Origin: Pseudomonas sp. ICMP22404
Lineage (GTDB): Bacteria > Pseudomonadota > Gammaproteobacteria > Pseudomonadales > Pseudomonadaceae
Direction: 5' to 3'
DNA: 35,644 bases
NCBI RefSeq assembly: GCF_006227205.1
Contig: NZ_VCNG01000027.1
Span: 1-35,644 of the forward strand
Within the stretch, counting starts at the first letter, position 1. The number at the start of each line of letters is the position of its first letter. Shown piece by piece: positions 32,419 through 35,644 of the stretch. The notes below the pieces were generated by a model. That model was given only the letters and a program-made list of their open reading frames with translations, did not search any database and was not told the DNA's origin. The translations under genes and the position numbers were made by a program.

Positions 32419-33872
32419 GCAAGTCGCTACTCTCTCTGACCATCGCCGCCGTCGTGCTCAGCGGCTGCTCGCTGATCCCCGACTATCAGCGGCCCGAAGC
32501 ACCGGTCGCGACACAATACCCGCAAGGCCCGGCCTACGAGCCGGCCAAGGCGGCCGGTCAGGCAGCCGCGGAACAGGGCTGGAAACAGTTTTTCCATGAC
32601 CCGGCCCTGCAGCAGCTGATCCAGGTCGCCCTGGAAAACAACCGCGACCTGCGCGTCGCGGCACTGAACATCGATGCTTACGCGGCGCAGTACAACATCC
32701 AGCGGGCGGACCTGTTCCCGGCGGTCTCGGCCACGGGTTCCGGCAGCCGCCAGCGGGTACCGGCGCGGGCCTCGCAAACCGGTGAAGCGGCCATCAGCAG
32801 CTCCTACTCGGCCACCCTGGGCATCAGCGCCTACGAACTGGACCTGTTCGGTCGGGTTCGCAGCCTGAGCGAGCAAGCGCTGCAAAGCTACTTCGCCACC
32901 GAAGAAGCCCGCCGCAGCACCCAGATCAGCCTGGTGGCCAGCGTCGCCAACGCTTACCTGACCTGGCAGGCCGACAAGGAACTGCTCAAGCTGACCCAGG
33001 AAACCCTGGTAACCTACGAGCAAAGCCTCAAGCTGACCACCCGCAGCGCCGATGTCGGCGTCGCCTCGGCGCTTGACCTGAGCCAGGCGCGCACGGCGGT
33101 GGAAAACGCCCGCGTGCAACTGGCCCGCTACACCCGCCAGGTGGCCCAGGACGAAAACAGCCTGACCCTGCTGCTGGGCACCGGCCTGCCGGCCAACCTG
33201 AACTCGCAACCGTTGAGCGCTGACCTGCTCAGCGAAGTGCCGGCCGGATTGCCGTCGGACCTGCTGCAACGTCGTCCAGACATTCTCCAGGCCGAACACA
33301 ACCTGCTTGCCGCCAACGCCAACATCGGCGCCGCACGGGCCGCGTTCTTCCCGAGCATCAGCCTGACGGCCAACGCCGGCACGCTGAGCCCGGACCTGTC
33401 CGGCCTGTTCAAGGGCGGCTCGGGGACCTGGACCTTCGCCCCGCAGATCAACCTGCCGATCTTCAACGCCGGCAGCCTGCGGGCGAGCCTGGATTACGCC
33501 AAGATCCAGAAAGACATCAACGTCGCGCAGTACGAGAAGTCGATTCAGACGGCATTCCAGGAAGTCTCCGACGGCCTGGCCGCACGCCAGACCTACAACG
33601 AACAGTTGCAGGCCCAGACCGACTTCGTCGCCGCCAACCAGGACTACTACCGCCTGGCCGAGCGTCGCTATCGCATTGGTGTCGACAGCAACCTGACCTT
33701 CCTCGACGCCCAACGCCAGTTGTTCAGCGCCCAACAATCGTTGATCACCGACCGCCTGGCGCAATTGACCAGCGAGGTCAATCTGTACAAGGCACTGGGT
33801 GGCGGCTGGAATGCCGAGACCGGCAAGAACGAGCCGGTGAAGGAAGAAGCGCCGAAGATGAAATTGTTCTGA
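32415..33872 (+). CDS. emhC: RND efflux outer-membrane lipoprotein EmhC/TtgC
   Basis: A 485-residue OprM/TolC-type channel. The lipobox is VVLSGC (Cys near 17), followed by SLIPDYQRPEAPV, typical of OprM-like proteins. Two TolC-type repeats follow: ALENNRDLRVAALNIDAYAAQYNIQRADLFPAV, ELDLFGRVRSLSEQALQSYFATEEARR, LLQRRPDILQAEHNLLAANANIGAARAAFFPSISL and AERRYRIGVDSNLTFLDAQRQLFSAQQSLI. It overlaps emhB by 4 bases, so it is translationally coupled. A good terminator follows 25 bases after the stop. It forms the exit duct of the pump and may serve other RND systems that lack their own channel. Confidence 0.96.
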   Translation: MSKSLLSLTIAAVVLSGCSLIPDYQRPEAPVATQYPQGPAYEPAKAAGQAAAEQGWKQFFHDPALQQLIQVALENNRDLRVAALNIDAYAAQYNIQRADLFPAVSATGSGSRQRVPARASQTGEAAISSSYSATLGISAYELDLFGRVRSLSEQALQSYFATEEARRSTQISLVASVANAYLTWQADKELLKLTQETLVTYEQSLKLTTRSADVGVASALDLSQARTAVENARVQLARYTRQVAQDENSLTLLLGTGLPANLNSQPLSADLLSEVPAGLPSDLLQRRPDILQAEHNLLAANANIGAARAAFFPSISLTANAGTLSPDLSGLFKGGSGTWTFAPQINLPIFNAGSLRASLDYAKIQKDINVAQYEKSIQTAFQEVSDGLAARQTYNEQLQAQTDFVAANQDYYRLAERRYRIGVDSNLTFLDAQRQLFSAQQSLITDRLAQLTSEVNLYKALGGGWNAETGKNEPVKEEAPKMKLF

Positions 33873-33897
33873 CTTTATGCTTGAACGCTGAAACACG

Positions 33898-33923
33898 AAG
33901 CCCACCGAGAGGTGGGCTTTTTT
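33898..33923 (+). terminator. Rho-independent terminator of emhABC
   Basis: AAGCCCACC-GAGA-GGTGGGCTT followed by TTTT. The 9-bp stem is perfect and the loop is a tetraloop. It ends the efflux operon. Confidence 0.92.
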
Positions 33924-33942
33924 ATTGGGTTTCTACAGAGTT

Positions 33943-34017
33943 GTGTGGGAGCAAGGCTTGCCCGCGAAGAAGGCGACATGGTCATTCTCCTGTGGGAGCG
34001 AGCTTGCTCGCGATGGT
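33943..34017. repeat. Two family-1 REPs in direct orientation
   Basis: TGTGGGAGCAAGGCTTGCCC (from 33943) and CTGTGGGAGCGAGCTTGCTC (from 33990) stand 47 bases apart in the same direction, unlike the inverted REPINs elsewhere in the window. Their internal palindromes differ (AAGGCTTGCC against CGAGCTTGCTCG), so they come from two subfamilies. Confidence 0.8.
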
Positions 34018-34059
34018 GGCCTGACAGGCGGCCGGGGGGGTTGTTTACTGAGTACATAT

Positions 34060-34205
34060 CCATTGCTGCGGTAACGGCCACTTAGGGTTTCGCCCTGACG
34101 GCGACTTACTTTCTTTCAAACGCCAAAGAAAGTAAGCAAAGAACGCTGGCCCCACCACTCGGCACCTCGCCTACGCTCGGTGTGCCCTCACTCCGGCCAG
34201 CGTGG
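34060..34205. repeat. Multi-hairpin intergenic element
   Basis: A perfect 12-bp stem (CTTACTTTCTTT at 34105-34116 with AAAGAAAGTAAG at 34125-34136, 8-base loop) is followed by ACGCTGGCC at 34143-34151 pairing with GGCCAGCGT at 34195-34203. The latter encloses a smaller GGCACC/GGTGTGCC hairpin. I recall similar text in many Pseudomonas intergenic regions. No gene is supported. It is bracketed by REPs on both sides. Confidence 0.65.
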
Positions 34206-34265
34206 TTAATGGGGCATTCAAGATCAAAAGCAAAAGCAAAAGCGCGTGATCAACTGAAGTACTGT

Positions 34266-34292
34266 CATCGCGAGCAAGCTTTGCTCCCACAG
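34266..34292. repeat. Single family-1 REP, inverted relative to those at 33943-34017
   Basis: CATCGCGAGCAAGCTTTGCT with CCCACAG. It is opposite in direction to the pair at 33943 and 33990, so the hairpin element at 34060-34205 sits between inward-facing REPs. Confidence 0.8.
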
Positions 34293-34318
34293 CCCAGCTG
34301 GGGGATAGCCCCACTTGG

Positions 34319-34672
34319 CTAACGCGGGTCGACGATATCCAACGCACGATTAGCCAATAGCTCACTCAATTCAACCATCTGCGCCACGCCCAATGCGACA
34401 TGCCGCCGCGAGCCTTCCAGATCGAACGCCAGATCATTGACCATGGCATTGGCCGAGGCCAGGGTTTCGCTGAGATTCGCCAGCAGAGACTCGGTGTCGA
34501 GGGTATCGATGACGGTGAAAACTTGAGTTGAGGTTTTGGGCTTGGGATCAGGGTGGGTGCCAAGATGGAAATCGAGTGCTCGGTCTGCTGCCTCTTGGAG
34601 TTTGTCTGGATCGGGGTCGTTGTAGGGGAAGGTGGAGCCGGGCGCAGGGGGATTGGGTGTTTCTTTGATCAT
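34319..34672 (-). CDS. DUF6124 family protein (formerly DUF3077-like)
   Basis: A 117-residue small acidic protein. It starts MIKETPNPPAPGSTFPYNDP, then DKLQEAADRALDFHLGTH. The helical core follows: FTVIDTLDTESLLANLSETLASANAMVNDLAFDLEGSRRHVALGVAQMVELSELLANRALD. This is the pattern of a family that is abundant, often multicopy, in Pseudomonas and named DUF6124; function is unknown. AGGAG stands 8 nt before the ATG, which fixes the start. That site is itself inside a hairpin and is complementary to an upstream loop (see 34679-34804), so translation is probably controlled by the leader. There is no membrane or signal segment. Confidence 0.88.
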   Translation of the reverse strand: MIKETPNPPAPGSTFPYNDPDPDKLQEAADRALDFHLGTHPDPKPKTSTQVFTVIDTLDTESLLANLSETLASANAMVNDLAFDLEGSRRHVALGVAQMVELSELLANRALDIVDPR

Positions 34673-34678
34673 GATGGT

Positions 34679-34832
34679 GCTCCTAACGAAAATGGGAGCC
34701 GCCAGCATCACTTGCAGATGATAGGTGGCAGCTGTGTACGGGTCTGCAAGACCGAGTCGTTAGGCAACCTCGGCAGACCCGAAGGTCTCCCGCACACAGC
34801 CACCATAAAACGATGGCATCAGAAAACGCCAT
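34679..34832 (-). ncRNA. Structured leader of the DUF6124 gene, C4-antisense-like riboregulator candidate
   Basis: Read on the minus strand. An outer stem is made by GGTGGCTGTGTGCGGG (34789-34804) with CCCGTACACA-(GCT)-GCCACC (34724-34742), 16 pairs with a 3-nt bulge. Inside are hairpin 2, AGACC-TTCG-GGTCT (34775-34788), and hairpin 3, CCGAG-loop-CTCGG (34752-34773), giving a three-way junction. The loop of hairpin 3 contains CCTAACGA. Its exact complement TCGTTAGG lies at 34682-34689, touching the AGGAG of the gene. That site is also in a hairpin, GCTCC-11 nt-GGAGC (34679-34699). A further 5' hairpin ATGGC/GCCAT is at 34813-34832. The design recalls C4 antisense RNA of phage P1, but membership is not tested. 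Confidence 0.7.
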
Positions 34833-34834
34833 GG

Positions 34835-34864
34835 ATTATAGGGGCGCGGCTAGGCGCCTAACAA
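34835..34864 (-). promoter_or_regulatory. Sigma-70-like promoter for the DUF6124 leader, with palindrome in the spacer
   Basis: On the minus strand TTGTTA (34859-34864) and TATAAT (34835-34840) stand 18 bases apart, so the -10 is perfect and the -35 is 4 of 6. The palindrome TAGGCGCCTA (34851-34860) overlaps the -35 end of the spacer and could be an operator. The predicted transcript start is near 34828, at the beginning of the structured leader. Confidence 0.6.
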
Positions 34865-35338
34865 ATTCGGCGGGCTTGCAGTCCCGGTCGCTGAATGGGC
34901 AGCGACACAAAAAGGCTAGAGGCACGGCTTCCGAGCGACAACCTTAAAAGCTTGTCGGAAAAATCGACGCGTCTGTCAGACCGTCCACGAACCCTGTGGG
35001 AGCGAGCCTGCTCGCGATAGCGGAGGACCAGGCACAGCTGTGTTGTCTGACACGCCGCTTTCGCGAGCAGGCTCGCTCCCACAGGGTTTTGTGGTTCGGC
35101 TCAGGTGTTTTTGCCGTTCGATAATCGCCCAAAACCGATAATCGCCAATTGAAGCGATCCCGGCCTGCCCTTCACCATCCCTCGCACACAACAAGAACGA
35201 CAGGTGCCTCGCCATGACCTCACGCCCCGCCTCGCCCGGCTGATCCACAGCCATCTACCCGTTTGGTTCCACCGTTTCGTCTGCAACCCAGGTTTGCGGC
35301 AGCGGTTCTTTTCGTCCATAAAAAATAGAGACACGCCC
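34865..35338. other. Divergent intergenic region upstream of DUF6124 and the porin
   Basis: About 470 bases. The part nearest 34870-34910 holds two more inverted repeats on the minus strand (GTCGCTG/CAGCGAC and CGGG/CCCG), next to the DUF6124 promoter. A REPIN fills 34992-35086. From 35087 to 35338 I see no gene; the porin promoter must be there. Confidence 0.45.
34992..35086. repeat. REPIN (family 1)
   Basis: CCCTGTGGGAGCGAGCCTGC with TCGCGATAGCGG is mirrored by CCGCTTTCGCGAGCAGGCTC and GCTCCCACAGGG. One T/A change breaks the inner symmetry; otherwise it is well preserved. Confidence 0.9.
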
Positions 35339-35644
35339 ATGAAGTCCACACAGCATTTGTTCCCCAGCCTCATCGCCGTTGCCCTGGCCGGTTCCGCCCT
35401 GCCTGTCCTGGCCGCAGAGTCGGGGTTTGTCGAAGATGCGAAGGTCAATCTCAACCTGCGCAACTTCTACTTCAACCGTAACTTCACCAACCCGAGCGCG
35501 GCCCAGGGCAAGGCCGAGGAATGGACCCAGAGTTTCATCCTCGACGCCAAGTCCGGTTTCACCCAGGGCCCGGTGGGGTTCGGCATGGACGTGCTGGGCC
35601 TGTACTCGATCAAGCTCGATGGCGGCAAAGGCACCGCCGGCACC
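35339..35644 (+). CDS. OprD-family outer-membrane porin (N-terminal part; continues beyond right edge)
   Basis: The frame is open from the ATG at 35339 to the window edge (102 codons). A signal peptide (LFPSLIAVALAGSALPVLAA) is followed by ESGFVEDAKVNLNLRNFYFNRNF. Then come AEEWTQSFILDAKSGFTQGPVGFGMDVLGLYSIKLDGGKG, the standard start of OprD-family barrels. They take up amino acids, peptides or carboxylates; the loops that decide the substrate lie outside the window. GAGA stands about 10 nt before the ATG. Confidence 0.92.
   Translation, partial: MKSTQHLFPSLIAVALAGSALPVLAAESGFVEDAKVNLNLRNFYFNRNFTNPSAAQGKAEEWTQSFILDAKSGFTQGPVGFGMDVLGLYSIKLDGGKGTAGT

Noticed and set aside
35101..35463. Minus-strand frame across the porin promoter and signal peptide
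   Set aside because: Overlaps the clear start of an OprD-family porin on the other strand; the translation resembles no known protein.

Overview
The window is a high-GC, densely coded stretch of a chromosome from the Pseudomonas fluorescens group. Evidence: an EmhABC/TtgABC-type RND efflux operon with its divergent TetR repressor and recognisable operator, a XenB-like reductase, OlsBA ornithine-lipid genes, an OprD-family porin, a DUF6124 gene, and many dispersed REP/REPIN palindromes of at least three sequence families. No rRNA, tRNA, CRISPR array, transposase or phage gene was seen.

Layout. 1-4.8 kb: the start of an RTX-type Ca-binding protein (minus, runs off the left edge), a 48-residue lipoprotein, an iron-permease-like membrane protein, a stress-type SDR and DUF4142 pair, and a PAS-GAF-GGDEF diguanylate cyclase. 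5.2-8.8 kb: a two-gene unit (CqsA-like alpha-oxoamine synthase plus Bcr/CflA-type exporter) meeting a convergent Fe-alcohol dehydrogenase tail to tail. 8.9-14.8 kb: a DUF4917 protein with SIR2-like motifs, a YegP-like protein, a DJ-1/PfpI protein, a class I methyltransferase, and a lemA-TPM-TPM operon. 15-23.5 kb: BglX, yceI-clsB, a small Cys-rich membrane protein coupled to a serine hydrolase, olsB-olsA, and acpH. 23.5-26.2 kb: an arsR-MFS-xenB operon behind repeated dyads that look like operators. 26.2-27.1 kb: an AT-rich pocket with one unrecognised secreted protein. 27.2-33.9 kb: emhR and emhABC. 34.3-35.6 kb: a DUF6124 gene behind a strongly structured leader, then the start of an OprD-family porin.

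The genes are mainly envelope, efflux and stress functions typical of a soil or plant-associated pseudomonad. Three items stand out. First, the DUF6124 leader has a three-way-junction-like fold, a loop that is perfectly complementary over 8 nt to the ribosome-binding region, and a hairpin that itself hides the ribosome-binding site; this looks like a riboregulator of the C4-antisense type. Second, the CqsA-like synthase with its adjacent exporter could make and export a small aminoketone. Third, the arsR-MFS-xenB operon carries several related dyads just upstream. Most long reading frames opposite the real genes are shadows of high-GC coding sequence and are left out.
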